Positions 51,242 through 60,638 are shown, counted from the first letter of the stretch. The stretch: 64,000 bases of DNA from DYJE01 sp041660385 (GCA_041660385.1 JBAZWJ010000007.1:55522-119521); one strand, 5' to 3'. Numbers and translations are program-made. Notes: generated from the sequence alone by a model not told the origin.

Positions 51242-52249
51242 ATGACACAGACACAATGGACCAAGCCAGCGCTTCTTGAAACATCAGGCAGTTATTGGAA
51301 AACCTGCGCTCTTCATACGGGGGTAAAGCTGGAACTGTTTTCGGTGATCGGAAACGGGGCGCTAACGGTTGAATATGTTGCACAGAAAATCAACGGAGAT
51401 GAACATGGTGTGGGCACGCTTTTGAATGCGCTGTGTGCCATGGATCTTCTGGTAAAAGAGAACGAACTTTATAAAAATTCGGTTTTTTCTTTGAAATTTC
51501 TGGTCAAGGAATCGCCGGATTACACAGGGTTCATCATCATGCATCATCACCATCTGGTGGATTCGTGGAACAGAATGAGCGAATCGGTTTTGAGCGGAAA
51601 ACCCTGCCGCCAAAAAGTATCAACGTCAGTGGAAACGGAGAGGGAAAGTTTTCTCATGGGGATGTTCAACATTGCCATGGGACTTGCACCTTCATTTGCG
51701 AAAGAGATTGATCTTTCAGAAAAAAAACGATTTCTCGATTTTGGCGGAGGACCGGGAACCTATGCCATTCATTTCTGCATGGAAAACCCCGGCATGACAG
51801 GAACGGTTTTCGATCTGCCCACCACACGGGTTTTCGCGGAAAGAACCATTGAACGGTTTGGGTTGAAAGATCGCATTGATTTTGCGGAAGGAAGTTATGT
51901 GGATGAAACGGTTCATCTGGAAAAGGTCTATGATGTGGCCTGGATTTCCCATAACCTGCACGGAGAAGGACCGGATGAGGCAGCAAGAGTTGTGAGACAC
52001 GCTGTATCGGCGGTAAAGCCGGGGGGAATGGTCTTTATCCATGAGTTTATTTTGAACAACGAAAAAACCGGGCCGCTGTTCCCTGCCCTCTTTTCCATCA
52101 ACATGCTTCTGGGAACTGAAAAAGGCCGGGCATATTCAGAGCAGGAACTTGTGGCCATGCTTGAGAGAAATGGCGTTGTCGATGTGAAACGGATTGATTT
52201 AAAAGCAGCGGTGACTTCGGCCGTGGTATGCGGTCGGGTTGAGGGTTGA
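51242..52249 (+). CDS. SAM-dependent O-methyltransferase
   Basis: 335 aa. An N-terminal winged-helix dimerisation domain (residues 1-90) is followed by a Rossmann methyltransferase domain: KKRFLDFGGGPGTYAIHFC for SAM, GTVFDLPTTRVFAERTIERF, and DVAWISHNLHGEGPDEAARV. This is the acetylserotonin/caffeate-type (PF00891) family, here often acting on small aromatic or polyketide molecules. The usual catalytic His is likely H223 in SHNLHG or near. A ribosome site (GGAGCATC) precedes the ATG. The gene is flanked on both sides by copies of a composite repeat and stands alone. Confidence 0.8.
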   Translation: MTQTQWTKPALLETSGSYWKTCALHTGVKLELFSVIGNGALTVEYVAQKINGDEHGVGTLLNALCAMDLLVKENELYKNSVFSLKFLVKESPDYTGFIIMHHHHLVDSWNRMSESVLSGKPCRQKVSTSVETERESFLMGMFNIAMGLAPSFAKEIDLSEKKRFLDFGGGPGTYAIHFCMENPGMTGTVFDLPTTRVFAERTIERFGLKDRIDFAEGSYVDETVHLEKVYDVAWISHNLHGEGPDEAARVVRHAVSAVKPGGMVFIHEFILNNEKTGPLFPALFSINMLLGTEKGRAYSEQELVAMLERNGVVDVKRIDLKAAVTSAVVCGRVEG

Positions 52250-52270
52250 TGTCTGTTTTTTTATAAGGAT

Positions 52271-52406
52271 AAATCCAATGCCGCTTCCATAATATTAACC
52301 CCACTATCGTTTCCTTAAGAATATTGTTGTAGGGGCGGGTTCCAAACCCGCCCGGAACTATGAGACGGATCATGGGGCAAGGCAGGTTTGGAACCTGCCC
52401 CTACGG
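52271..52406. repeat. Composite MITE-like element, copy 2
   Basis: Core 52329-52406 (GTAGGGGCGGGTTCC, AAACCCGCCCGGAA, GACGGATCA, then GGTTTGGAACC and TGCCCCTACGG) is close to copy 1. The left flank has TCCAATGCCGCTTCC (52274-52288), related to the terminal repeat of copy 1; the right terminal repeat is not recognisable. Confidence 0.55.
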
Positions 52407-52570
52407 ACATGTCGCTGGCATGGTTATTATTATCTTGATAGGTTAAAAAATTCTAAAATACACCTCATCCACTTTATTAAAAATCCGATTGAAAAAAAAA
52501 CGTGAAGAGGATAGAACGTTCCTAATCCAGAACGATAGATTCATTCCCCTTACTATCACGGAGAACAACC

Positions 52571-55500
52571 ATGAAAAAAGGCATTTACCCCATCATTATC
52601 ATGTTTATTCTGCTTCTTGGTGCTTGCAGCGACAGTCACAATTCGCCCTGTTCGAGTCCTACTGTTTCTGAATGCCTTGATGATGCATACTGTGCGGACT
52701 GCGAAGAAAAAGGAACCGATATCGAAACAGTCTGCGGTAACGTTTTGCAGGATCATTACAGCGCAAGTAACCGGCAACTGGATCTTGTACCTGAGCTTTC
52801 AGGCTCCGAAGACACGTTAAGGGAAAGATATGATGTGTCCTATGCAGATCAGCCTTATCTTTTCGTTCCTCTGTCCGTTGTTCCGGAAACCTACTATATG
52901 CGGAACGCCAAATTCAACCTTCTCAATATCAACGACAAGATTCTCGCCACAACCACCCGGCATCCGTTGCTGCCTGATCTCGAATTCAACCCCACGGTGC
53001 CTCTTCTAGGAAAATTTTTTTCCAAGGCCGCTTCGATAGCAGATCAAATCACCCCACCTATCAGGCCGAATCAGGCAAATTACATGTTTGAAGGCATGGC
53101 CTACAATAAAAGCATCATTGAAAGCTACCTTGACAATCTTTATACAGGCAAAGTCAGCGACTGGAACGAAAACGGTAACAGCGTTGAATCATGTGAAGAA
53201 TACACTTATGAAAAATTCTATGATTTTTCGTTGTTCAAGGATTTCATGTCCCTTCATGAGGACGATCACTTAAGAGTTGCCGAATACGCTTTCAGAGGTT
53301 CAGAACTCAATGCAACCGGAATTTTCATCAATGATGATTATGCTCTGCCCGGCTCCGTCGGCACAAAATTTATGTCAACCTTCGCTCTTCAAAGCCTACC
53401 AAAACCTTTGAGTGAAGTCATTCAGCGCAAAGGCGGAGAACCCCGGTCCATATTTGAAGAAATGAGTATCAGTTACTACTATGCTCCACAATACGGCTAT
53501 TCGTCGTTCTGGAAAGGTGCGTCACCAGATATTGATGTAGAAGTTTACTGGGATCATATTTTTTCTCAGAATCAGGTTCGTATTCTCTGTGGCTACGCTT
53601 CTCCCCAATGTATTGAGACACCTGATCCCAATTTTATGCCGAAAAACTTCTTTGTTGAAGTACTGGGAAAAATAATTAAAGATAACCAGGACCGCAGGGC
53701 AGGCATTGTTTTGTCTGATGAGAATTTACTGGACCTGATGGGTACCGATGAAATGGGCTATGCTATGGAGTGTTATGACAACAGCTTCAAATACCATTTC
53801 CTTATGCTGAAAGCTGCCAAACGGCAGTATACCAACAGCACGACCCTGAAAAACAAACTCCTGGAGTTCAAACTATTAAGAAAACATCTGATTCAACTTA
53901 TGGCAGAACGTGCAAAATACGAAGAATATTCGTTCATCCTGGAAAGCAGTTTTTCAGAAAGGGTTCTTACGAGATCAGAGACACTTCCACCCTCTGAAAA
54001 AGATTACGCAAAAATGAAGCTGTACGAAAGGATCAATCCTCAGGTAGTTGCGCAATCAAGAAAACATACCAAAGCGAACATAATTGATTTCATAGATATC
54101 AATGACAATATCATTCCCATTGCATCTATTTTAAAAAATATCGACGATCAAATTGAAACGGTTCTTCTTGAGGCCCGGCAAAAAGGTTGTTTTGATATTT
54201 CTATCTGGGGACCGGATGTGCACAATTACCCGACTTTAACCAACGACAATGAAACAATCGATCTTCTTTACAGCAAAGCGTTATGTGACTGGACGCCTGA
54301 GATGTTCACTACGGCAGCCATCACCCTGATCCCCGATTCTTATTACGAAAATGTCTATACCGACTGCATGCGGATCACAGGGGGTGATTTCGAAGGCATG
54401 AATGTGGATAATTTCAGGTTTCAGTTCCCGTCGGCATGTCAGGACAATAAACTGTTTTCAATCTGGAGTCCTAATAAATATCAGGATTATACGGGAGATA
54501 CTGTAAAGTTCCATATGTTCGAAAGCCTTGTAAAAAAATATCCCGAAGCTCTTCTTGATTGCGACTCCATCATTGCCGGTCAAGTTAAAAAAACCCTGGC
54601 TGACGCCAATATGAATTACTACGACCCTGTAACCAGAAAAGTGATGATGAGTAAATCCAGGTCGTATTACGACAGTGTGGGCGGAGAGTATGCAGGGCTT
54701 AACTTCGGATATGCTCTGGGTTGGCTTTACGAAGGGTATGACGATATCGCAACTATCCAGAACAATAACATCGACAACAGGGACTTTGTCTGCCAGAAAA
54801 CAGGATTCTTTGCCTTTGGCAACTATTTCTCAGGGGGTTCGTTTCTGGGCCGAGATTTTACTATCTGTTCGGCGGGTTCTTATGCCAGCAACAAGACATC
54901 CGGGGCATCGCGGCCTGTTCCACCGACTCTTTCGAGAAAAGAAAACGAAGACAGAATCAACAATGACATCAATTCCGTAGCATCGGAAACTGGGGTCAAC
55001 ACCAATTATTTCATGTTCATCAAGAACGAAAAGATGACATTCAGTTACGATAACGGCGGGTTCAGCCAGACGCCGGTTCAATACACCCACAGCCAGCCTT
55101 TCTCAGGCGATACCCTGGCTTACCAGAGCCCTGCTCCGGAAGCCCAAATGATTTCCGTGGATGTTCAGAAATCCGTTCCGATCTGCGGGATTATTTCAAT
55201 CACCATCCGGGGTGCTGTATCGGGGGATATTGATGCATCCACAGTTGTCAATACGGACAAGCAGATGCAATACGTGGGCAATGGTTGCAAAACATTGAAT
55301 TTCGCCTTCACACCCCACATGGACTTCGACGCCTTTGCCCAGGCCAGTGTAACTGCCGGTATTTCAGGGGTTGCAAGCATCAGTGCCGGTGTGGAGACAG
55401 GGCTTAAATTCATCGGTATTCAGTTTCCTTATTCTGCAAACCTGTCTGTGTCCCAGTTAAACGGAACAGATGATGACAGGCCGTTCAACTACGACATTTA

Positions 55501-55741
55501 CGTAAACGCATACAATAACCTGGATCAGGAAATCACCCTGCTTTCAGGCTTTTTCGGAGCCTTTGTCAAAATTGAGTATGTTCTCGATTCCGACACGTAC
55601 AGACAGACCTTGTTTTCATGGGACGGTATAAAATTCAATGGAAATGTGGATCGGGTCGGTCAGTATATTGACGGAGAGATTGTACCGCTGGCTGTTCCGG
55701 TGAGGGCGCTTTACGGATTATCGAAAAGTGTTTACCAATAG
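52571..55741 (+). CDS. Very large uncharacterised lipoprotein
   Basis: 1056 aa. A lipoprotein signal (KKGIYPIIIMFILLLGACS, lipobox LGAC with Cys at residue 19) precedes a Cys-rich N-terminal segment (CSSPTVSECLDDAYCADCEE). The rest is a mostly soluble, mixed-composition protein with aromatic-rich stretches and about a dozen further Cys. A beta-rich C-terminal region (residues about 850-1056: PICGIISITIRGAVSGDIDA, ASVTAGISGVASISAGVETG, VSQLNGTDDDRPFNYDIYVN) looks like a surface domain. GGAG lies 7 nt before the ATG. I recognise no family. Confidence 0.65.
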   Translation: MKKGIYPIIIMFILLLGACSDSHNSPCSSPTVSECLDDAYCADCEEKGTDIETVCGNVLQDHYSASNRQLDLVPELSGSEDTLRERYDVSYADQPYLFVPLSVVPETYYMRNAKFNLLNINDKILATTTRHPLLPDLEFNPTVPLLGKFFSKAASIADQITPPIRPNQANYMFEGMAYNKSIIESYLDNLYTGKVSDWNENGNSVESCEEYTYEKFYDFSLFKDFMSLHEDDHLRVAEYAFRGSELNATGIFINDDYALPGSVGTKFMSTFALQSLPKPLSEVIQRKGGEPRSIFEEMSISYYYAPQYGYSSFWKGASPDIDVEVYWDHIFSQNQVRILCGYASPQCIETPDPNFMPKNFFVEVLGKIIKDNQDRRAGIVLSDENLLDLMGTDEMGYAMECYDNSFKYHFLMLKAAKRQYTNSTTLKNKLLEFKLLRKHLIQLMAERAKYEEYSFILESSFSERVLTRSETLPPSEKDYAKMKLYERINPQVVAQSRKHTKANIIDFIDINDNIIPIASILKNIDDQIETVLLEARQKGCFDISIWGPDVHNYPTLTNDNETIDLLYSKALCDWTPEMFTTAAITLIPDSYYENVYTDCMRITGGDFEGMNVDNFRFQFPSACQDNKLFSIWSPNKYQDYTGDTVKFHMFESLVKKYPEALLDCDSIIAGQVKKTLADANMNYYDPVTRKVMMSKSRSYYDSVGGEYAGLNFGYALGWLYEGYDDIATIQNNNIDNRDFVCQKTGFFAFGNYFSGGSFLGRDFTICSAGSYASNKTSGASRPVPPTLSRKENEDRINNDINSVASETGVNTNYFMFIKNEKMTFSYDNGGFSQTPVQYTHSQPFSGDTLAYQSPAPEAQMISVDVQKSVPICGIISITIRGAVSGDIDASTVVNTDKQMQYVGNGCKTLNFAFTPHMDFDAFAQASVTAGISGVASISAGVETGLKFIGIQFPYSANLSVSQLNGTDDDRPFNYDIYVNAYNNLDQEITLLSGFFGAFVKIEYVLDSDTYRQTLFSWDGIKFNGNVDRVGQYIDGEIVPLAVPVRALYGLSKSVYQ

Positions 55742-55820
55742 GGGACACGGCGCATCGTGCCCTTACATGACGACGAAAGATTTCACTTTGAATTGATTTT
55801 TGGTGGGCAATGCCCACCAA
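55741..55820. repeat. Two REP-like palindromes after the lipoprotein
   Basis: GGGGACACGGCGCATCGTGC followed by CCTTAC (55741-55766) resembles 38344-38368. TGGTGGGCAATGCCCACCA (55801-55819) is of the GTAGGGTGGGC type. They lie between the lipoprotein and the convergent aldolase gene and may act as bidirectional terminators. Confidence 0.55.
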
Positions 55821-55856
55821 AGATAAAGCCTCAACAACAAGCAAAACCGTTTCGAA

Positions 55857-56807
55857 TCAGACGTGACCCAATTCTCCGGTCACCTTATCGTAGTACTCCA
55901 CCACCTTGTTCTTCCGATCCGAGTCCATATGGGCCATGGCGCTTCTGGGATGTTCGTTCAGAACTCCGCTGACCATGTAAGGGATGAAGTAACCCCAATC
56001 GATTTTATCTCGCCAGGGAAAGATCTGCTCTTCGATCACTTGAATCAAAGGTCTGACGTTGAACTTGGGATTTTTCAAAAAGGAAAGAAGCAGTTCCAGC
56101 GGGCAGTTCCCCGCGCCCCTTCCAATGCCGTAAAGGCTGGCGTCAAGGAAGTTTATGCCGTTGATAATGGCGGTGATGGTATTTGCAAAAGCAAGCTGCT
56201 GGTTGTTGTGGGTGTGGATACCGATGGTTTTGCCCGGCAGACGTTCCATATATTTGGCGGCCAGGGTATCAATATCTTCAGAATAAAACGCGCCGAAGCT
56301 GTCCACAAGATAGATTATGGGAACCCTGCTTTTAGAAAGATCCTCAAGTGCCTCGTTCAGATCCCTCATACCCACGGTTGAAACAGCCATAAGGTTGATG
56401 GTGGTTTCATATCCTTTGTCCATGCAGTGATGGGCAAGGGCGATGGCCGCATCCACCTGGTGAACGTAACAGGCCACCCTGACCATGTCGATGGAACTGT
56501 CGGAACGATGTGGAATATCGGCGTAATCAATTCGGCCAATATCAGCCATGACGGACAACTTGATCTTCTTCTCTTCATCCCCGATAATCTTTTTTAAATC
56601 GCTTTCGGCGCAAAACTTCCAGGGTCCGAATTCGTCACGGGAAAAGGCACTTTCAGAGCTGAGATAGCCGATCTCCATGTAATCAATACCGGCGGCAGCA
56701 TTGGCGAGATACACTTTTCTTACAAACTCATCATCAAACATCCATTTGTTCATCAGTCCGCCGTCACGGACAGTACAATCGATCACTTTAATTTCAGGCC
56801 TGAACAT
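55857..56807 (-). CDS. HMG-CoA-lyase-like (DRE-TIM) aldolase
   Basis: 316 aa from the ATG at 56807 (GGAG 6 nt upstream). The TIM barrel starts with IKVIDCTVRDGGLMNKWMFD, the DRE-type metal/catalytic motif in its TVRDGG form, and ends with TIGIHTHNNQQLAFANTITA (metal His pair) and DASLYGIGRGAGNCPLELLL. This is the 4-hydroxy-2-oxovalerate aldolase / homocitrate-synthase-like superfamily; the exact substrate is unknown. It follows the KDPG-aldolase-like and aroB genes on the same strand, although about 250 bp with repeats separates it from them. Confidence 0.8.
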   Translation of the reverse strand: MFRPEIKVIDCTVRDGGLMNKWMFDDEFVRKVYLANAAAGIDYMEIGYLSSESAFSRDEFGPWKFCAESDLKKIIGDEEKKIKLSVMADIGRIDYADIPHRSDSSIDMVRVACYVHQVDAAIALAHHCMDKGYETTINLMAVSTVGMRDLNEALEDLSKSRVPIIYLVDSFGAFYSEDIDTLAAKYMERLPGKTIGIHTHNNQQLAFANTITAIINGINFLDASLYGIGRGAGNCPLELLLSFLKNPKFNVRPLIQVIEEQIFPWRDKIDWGYFIPYMVSGVLNEHPRSAMAHMDSDRKNKVVEYYDKVTGELGHV

Positions 56808-56918
56808 GATTTTCTCCACACGTTTGAAGGTATATTATGATTGAATTTCTATCGGACGAATTTCTGTCATTATCCTTATTCATCCATTTTTACAAGGTTT
56901 AATTATACCTGCCCGTCC

Positions 56919-56950
56919 GGGCACGCCAATCTCCTGATTGGCCGTTTCGC
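56919..56950. repeat. Dispersed repeat GGGCACGCCAATCTC, copy 2
   Basis: GGGCACGCCAATCTCCTGAT followed by TGGCCGTTTCGCG; nearly identical to 26493-26523. Confidence 0.6.
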
Positions 56951-57001
56951 GAATGTCACCCACATAAAACTGTTTAGAAATGAATTGTTTATCCCATAAC
57001 A

Positions 57002-57030
57002 GCAGGGCGGGTTTGGAACCCACCCCTACA
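57002..57030. repeat. REP-like palindrome
   Basis: GCAGGGCGGGTTTGGAACC followed by CACCCCTACA. Member of the GTAGGGGCGGGTT family, 25 bp past the KDPG-aldolase-like stop. Confidence 0.6.
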
Positions 57031-57054
57031 GATGATTGTCGTTCGGACCAAAGA

Positions 57055-57675
57055 TCAATGTGTAATTTTCGGACATGCCTCAATAAATCGCCGAACGTTA
57101 TCGCCCACAGACTCAACACACCGCTGCTCCATAGCACGCTTACCGAAAAGAGAATCACCCACACCCACAGCGTTTGCTCCGGCATTAAAATAATCGGCCA
57201 CATTGTCAACCGTTACCCCACCCACAGCTGCAAGAGAGATCTGGTCAAAGGGGCCTCTCAGATCTTTGATGTAGCCCGGCCCGAACCGATGGCAGGGAAA
57301 GACTTTAACCATGGTGGCACCTGCGGCCCAGGCCGTGTAGATTTCTGTAGGGGTGAAAGCTCCTGAGATAACGGGAATATTTCGCAAACAGGCAAACTCG
57401 ATCACCGACGTATCCAGATTGGGCGTCACAAAAAACATGGCTCCTGCATCTTCCGCTTGTTTTGCCTGATCAAGACAGCAGATCGTTCCAATACCAAGGA
57501 ATTTACCAGCTGGAACACCGGACAGATTCTTTCTTAAAATATCCAGCGCCCCCTGGGTGTTCATTGTGATTTCAAGGGCATCCAGACCCGATGCAAATGA
57601 AACATCCATAATCTCAGGGAAAAATCCAGGGTCAACGCCTCTCAGAATGCCGATGACCGGTGTATTGAGATTCAT
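57055..57675 (-). CDS. KDPG/KHG aldolase-like class I aldolase
   Basis: 206 aa from the ATG at 57675 (GAGG 6 nt upstream). The Eda-type features are VIGILRGVDPGFFPEIMDVS, DALEITMNTQGALDILRKNL, FLGIGTICCLDQAKQAEDAG, FFVTPNLDTSVIEFACLRNI, and MVKVFPCHRFGPGYIKDLRG with the Schiff-base Lys in VKVFP. The family cleaves 2-keto-3-deoxy sugar acid phosphates. The first in-frame GTG (57687) overlaps the aroB stop by 4 bp, so translation is coupled either way. Context with aroB and an HMGL-type aldolase suggests a non-standard role. Confidence 0.85.
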   Translation of the reverse strand: MNLNTPVIGILRGVDPGFFPEIMDVSFASGLDALEITMNTQGALDILRKNLSGVPAGKFLGIGTICCLDQAKQAEDAGAMFFVTPNLDTSVIEFACLRNIPVISGAFTPTEIYTAWAAGATMVKVFPCHRFGPGYIKDLRGPFDQISLAAVGGVTVDNVADYFNAGANAVGVGDSLFGKRAMEQRCVESVGDNVRRFIEACPKITH

Positions 57676-57683
57676 CTTTTCCC

Positions 57684-58709
57684 TCACAGACTGTCCATGA
57701 CCTGATCAAGCTCATCAATGGTGATGTCCACAATCACCGAACGTCCGATGGCTTCAAGAAGAACGAACTGGATGCTCTCCTCTTTTCTTTTTTTGTCCCG
57801 TTTCAGCGCATCGACAATGGCGGATCTATCCCAGGTAATCCGTGTGGGTAGTTTGTACATGGCAAGCAATCGTGTGATCCTTTCCGCGTCAGCCTGTGAA
57901 AGAAGTCCTTTTTTTACGGATAGGGACGCCGCGAGAACCATGCCCAGACTCACCGCTTCGCCGTGAGGAAGGCCGATGGTTTTTTCAATGGCGTGACCAA
58001 AGGTATGGCCGAAATTCAGTTTTTTTCTTTCACCCTTTTCCTTTTCATCACGCGAAACCACGCCGGATTTGATGACAACCGATTCGTAAACCAGCTTCTC
58101 GATCACTTCGCTGTCAAGGGTAAGGGCTCGTTCATGATTCAATTCAAGGTAATCGAATAAAGCTGCGTCTTCGATGGCCGCATGTTTGACGATTTCAGCA
58201 AATCCGCAAAGCACGTCACGTTCATTCAGGGTTTTTAAAAGATCCATGTCACAGATCACAAAATCAGGCAGGTTGAATGTTCCAACCATGTTTTTGTAAC
58301 CCTTGAAGTTCACCCCGTTTTTCCCTCCCACACTTGCGTCCACCTGGGAAAGCAGTGTGGATGAAACAAAACCAAAGCCAACGCCCCGCAAAAACGTGGA
58401 TGCAATGAACCCTGTGATGTCGCAAACGATTCCTCCACCAATGCCCACGATAAACGAGGATCTCTGGGCTTCCATATCAAGAAGTTCCTGAAAGATATCC
58501 GATGCGGTCTGAAGGGTTTTTATGCCCTCTCCCATGCCGATGGTGATGACAGGAAACGCCGGAAACGACTTCCCGTAAAGAGCTTTCACATTTTCATCGG
58601 TGATAATGACCACATTTTTTCCCGGGATATAATCGGCAAGACGTTCGAGGCTCTCGCCAACAAGAATTCGTGAACGACTTGTGTTTCCCTGGATTTCAAT
58701 CTGTCTCAC
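57684..58709 (-). CDS. aroB: 3-dehydroquinate synthase family protein
   Basis: 341 aa. The NAD-binding motif is SSFIVGIGGGIVCDITGFIA; FVSSTLLSQVDASVGGKNGV and NFKGYKNMVGTFNLPDFVIC follow; the metal ligands appear in GFAEIVKHAAIEDAALFDYL (E/K/H), NFGHTFGHAIEKTIGLPHGE and the His/Glu after it. All residues of canonical AroB appear to be present, so it can be a true DHQ synthase. The neighbours (two aldolases of other families) are unusual for the shikimate pathway, so a specialised cyclase role is possible. The start has an AGG site upstream. Confidence 0.85.
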   Translation of the reverse strand: MRQIEIQGNTSRSRILVGESLERLADYIPGKNVVIITDENVKALYGKSFPAFPVITIGMGEGIKTLQTASDIFQELLDMEAQRSSFIVGIGGGIVCDITGFIASTFLRGVGFGFVSSTLLSQVDASVGGKNGVNFKGYKNMVGTFNLPDFVICDMDLLKTLNERDVLCGFAEIVKHAAIEDAALFDYLELNHERALTLDSEVIEKLVYESVVIKSGVVSRDEKEKGERKKLNFGHTFGHAIEKTIGLPHGEAVSLGMVLAASLSVKKGLLSQADAERITRLLAMYKLPTRITWDRSAIVDALKRDKKRKEESIQFVLLEAIGRSVIVDITIDELDQVMDSL

Positions 58710-58786
58710 GCCTGTCTCCTTTTGTGTTTATTCAGTTTTTTCACTCGTTACCGGATCCCACCCTGACTTTACCCGATAGAATTATG

Positions 58787-58876
58787 ATGAACTCGTAAAA
58801 AGTCGAAGGATGGCTATGGAAAAAGGCCCATAGGCCAAACACATAACGCCGCATATGGGACTTTTTACGACGCCAT
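58787..58876. repeat. Inverted repeat with ACTCGTAAAAAGTC / GACTTTTTACGACG ends
   Basis: GAACTCGTAAAAAGTCG near 58790-58805 and GACTTTTTACGACGCCATC (58859-58877) are inverted, about 54 bp apart, with CCATAGGCC inside. It lies between aroB and the VKOR-DsbA gene and may act as a terminator or be a small mobile repeat. The rest of the 58710-58786 gap is featureless. Confidence 0.5.
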
Positions 58877-60303
58877 CAAAGACTCTTGTTCAACTCCTGC
58901 TCAATGAGATCGCTGAACGCTTCGAAAGACAAAAAGCCTGGACTTAAACGTCCGTTGATAACAAACGTCGGCGTGGAGCTGACACCTGCTTCCCGTCCAT
59001 CCCTTCTGTCTTTTTCAACCAGAGACAGATATCTGTCACTGTCAAGACATTCGTTGAACAGTTTGCTGTCCAATCCTAAAGACTCACCGTACACTTTGAG
59101 CGTCTGGTCATCGACGTTTTTTGCCGATGTGAAAAGTTTATCCTGAAATTCCCAGAATTTCCCTTGCTCCCCAGCGCATCGTCCAGCCTCGGCCATGTGT
59201 TTTGCATTTCTGTGACGATCCAAAGGAAAATCCTTGAAAACCCATCGGATTCTTCCCTCGTACTGTTTTTTGATTTTTGCTGTAATTTCATGGGCTTTTC
59301 GACAGGACGGGCATAAATAATCCGAATACTCCACCACCGTGACAGCTGCGTCGGCAGGCCCCATAGCCGGGCTGTCTCCTTCGCTCACCGATGTGATGGG
59401 CAGAGGCGGAGGTGTCAGGAAAACATTGACCGGATATTTTTCCCTTAAAGGTTTAGTGTACTCATCTACTTTTTCATTTGTCTTCTTTTCCCTGAGAAAC
59501 TGCCTGATACGGACTTTCAGTTCGTCGATGGTTCCTTGCCATTGTGTAAACTCATTGAGGTGATCCTTGTAGTAAGTTTCAACTTCGGAATCGCTCACAT
59601 CAGTGCCCTCAGTCATAACCTTATAGGTGATGATTTCGGGTGACAGGCCTTTTTCAATGGCGTCCATCTCGATCAGTTTCGAGTTGATAAGAAAGTCCAG
59701 GCGATCTTTTTTCAATTTATATATCTGGGAGTTGAGTTTGAATATTTTGGTTGAAAGCGGTCCTTCAAGTTCACGGGTTTTAATTGTCCTACCACCTATC
59801 ACTGCCACCACAGAAGGTTCCGGAGCTTTAACGCTTACCGGACCATGTTTGATTTTCCGCGTGAGAAGCAGGTGATCCGATAACAGAAAACAGAAAAACG
59901 CCAGAGTGAGGGCCTGCCACATTCGTGGATGGTCAAAAGTCAAAAGGATAAGAATGAACACCACGACGAGATTGACAAGACAGAATCCACAGACAAGTTT
60001 CATTTCAACCATGGCTGAGATCAAAGTCAGTTCTAAGCCTGCCCCAGCCATCACAGCTAAAAACAAACCGTTCCGGACAAAATAAAACATCAGCCCAAGA
60101 ACAATATAAAAAGCCACGCCCCATATGGACACGGGAATTTTCAATAAAGTGACATACTCGGTTTCACGGCAGCCGCTTCCCATGAAACTGCAAAGCGATG
60201 CCACCCATTCCACCCGGCTTTCAATGGCCGCCAGTACAGCGGCACAAAGACCCGCAAAAATCAGAATTTTTATCAGTCTTTCTTTCGTTTTTTCGGTTAT
60301 CAT
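58876..60303 (-). CDS. VKOR domain fused to a SurA-like linker and DsbA-type thioredoxin domain
   Basis: A 475-aa membrane protein for disulfide formation. Residues 10-150 form about five membrane helices of a VKOR domain with loop cysteines C38 and C45 (SLCSFMGSGCRE) and the quinone-facing CxxC at C105-C108 (CGFC). Residues 165-290 form a helical region resembling the SurA/PpiC N-terminal domain (GRTIKTRELEGPLSTKIFKL, INSKLIEMDAIEKGLS). Residues 315-475 form a DsbA-like domain with CPSC (C331-C334) and the cis-Pro loop SSTPTFVINGR. Such a fusion carries out substrate oxidation and quinone re-oxidation in one chain. Monocistronic. Confidence 0.85.
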   Translation of the reverse strand: MITEKTKERLIKILIFAGLCAAVLAAIESRVEWVASLCSFMGSGCRETEYVTLLKIPVSIWGVAFYIVLGLMFYFVRNGLFLAVMAGAGLELTLISAMVEMKLVCGFCLVNLVVVFILILLTFDHPRMWQALTLAFFCFLLSDHLLLTRKIKHGPVSVKAPEPSVVAVIGGRTIKTRELEGPLSTKIFKLNSQIYKLKKDRLDFLINSKLIEMDAIEKGLSPEIITYKVMTEGTDVSDSEVETYYKDHLNEFTQWQGTIDELKVRIRQFLREKKTNEKVDEYTKPLREKYPVNVFLTPPPLPITSVSEGDSPAMGPADAAVTVVEYSDYLCPSCRKAHEITAKIKKQYEGRIRWVFKDFPLDRHRNAKHMAEAGRCAGEQGKFWEFQDKLFTSAKNVDDQTLKVYGESLGLDSKLFNECLDSDRYLSLVEKDRRDGREAGVSSTPTFVINGRLSPGFLSFEAFSDLIEQELNKSL

Positions 60304-60610
60304 GTGACCGATCCTCCATGAACTATTTTACTGCAATATGTCGTGACGTTAAGCACCATGGCTTGAACCCTTGCCCGAATAAAACCGGCAAGAACAATAA
60401 CAAATCTTATTTTCACGCCGATGTTCCAGCAGGTTAGATCCTGTGGTGATTGAAGCTTCATAAACTGTCACAGTGAGTTAAAAAAGTAAATAGTCTATAA
60501 GAGGCAATTGGAAATGGAACAGGAACTGGTTTGAAATGAGCAAGAAGATGGGTTGTAGGGAAGACCGTGGTTGCCCAAATTGAATACTAACCCTGCAATA
60601 AAATACACCC

Positions 60611-60638
60611 AGTAGTCGGGCGAAAGCCGACCTACGGC
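60611..60638. repeat. REP-like palindrome (GTCGGGCGAAAGCCGAC)
   Basis: AGTAGTCGGGCGAAAGCCGACCTACGG in two arms (AGTAGTCGGGCG, AAAGCCGACCTACGG); related to the GTAGGGTGGGC family. Part of the otherwise featureless 60304-60870 gap. Confidence 0.5.
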
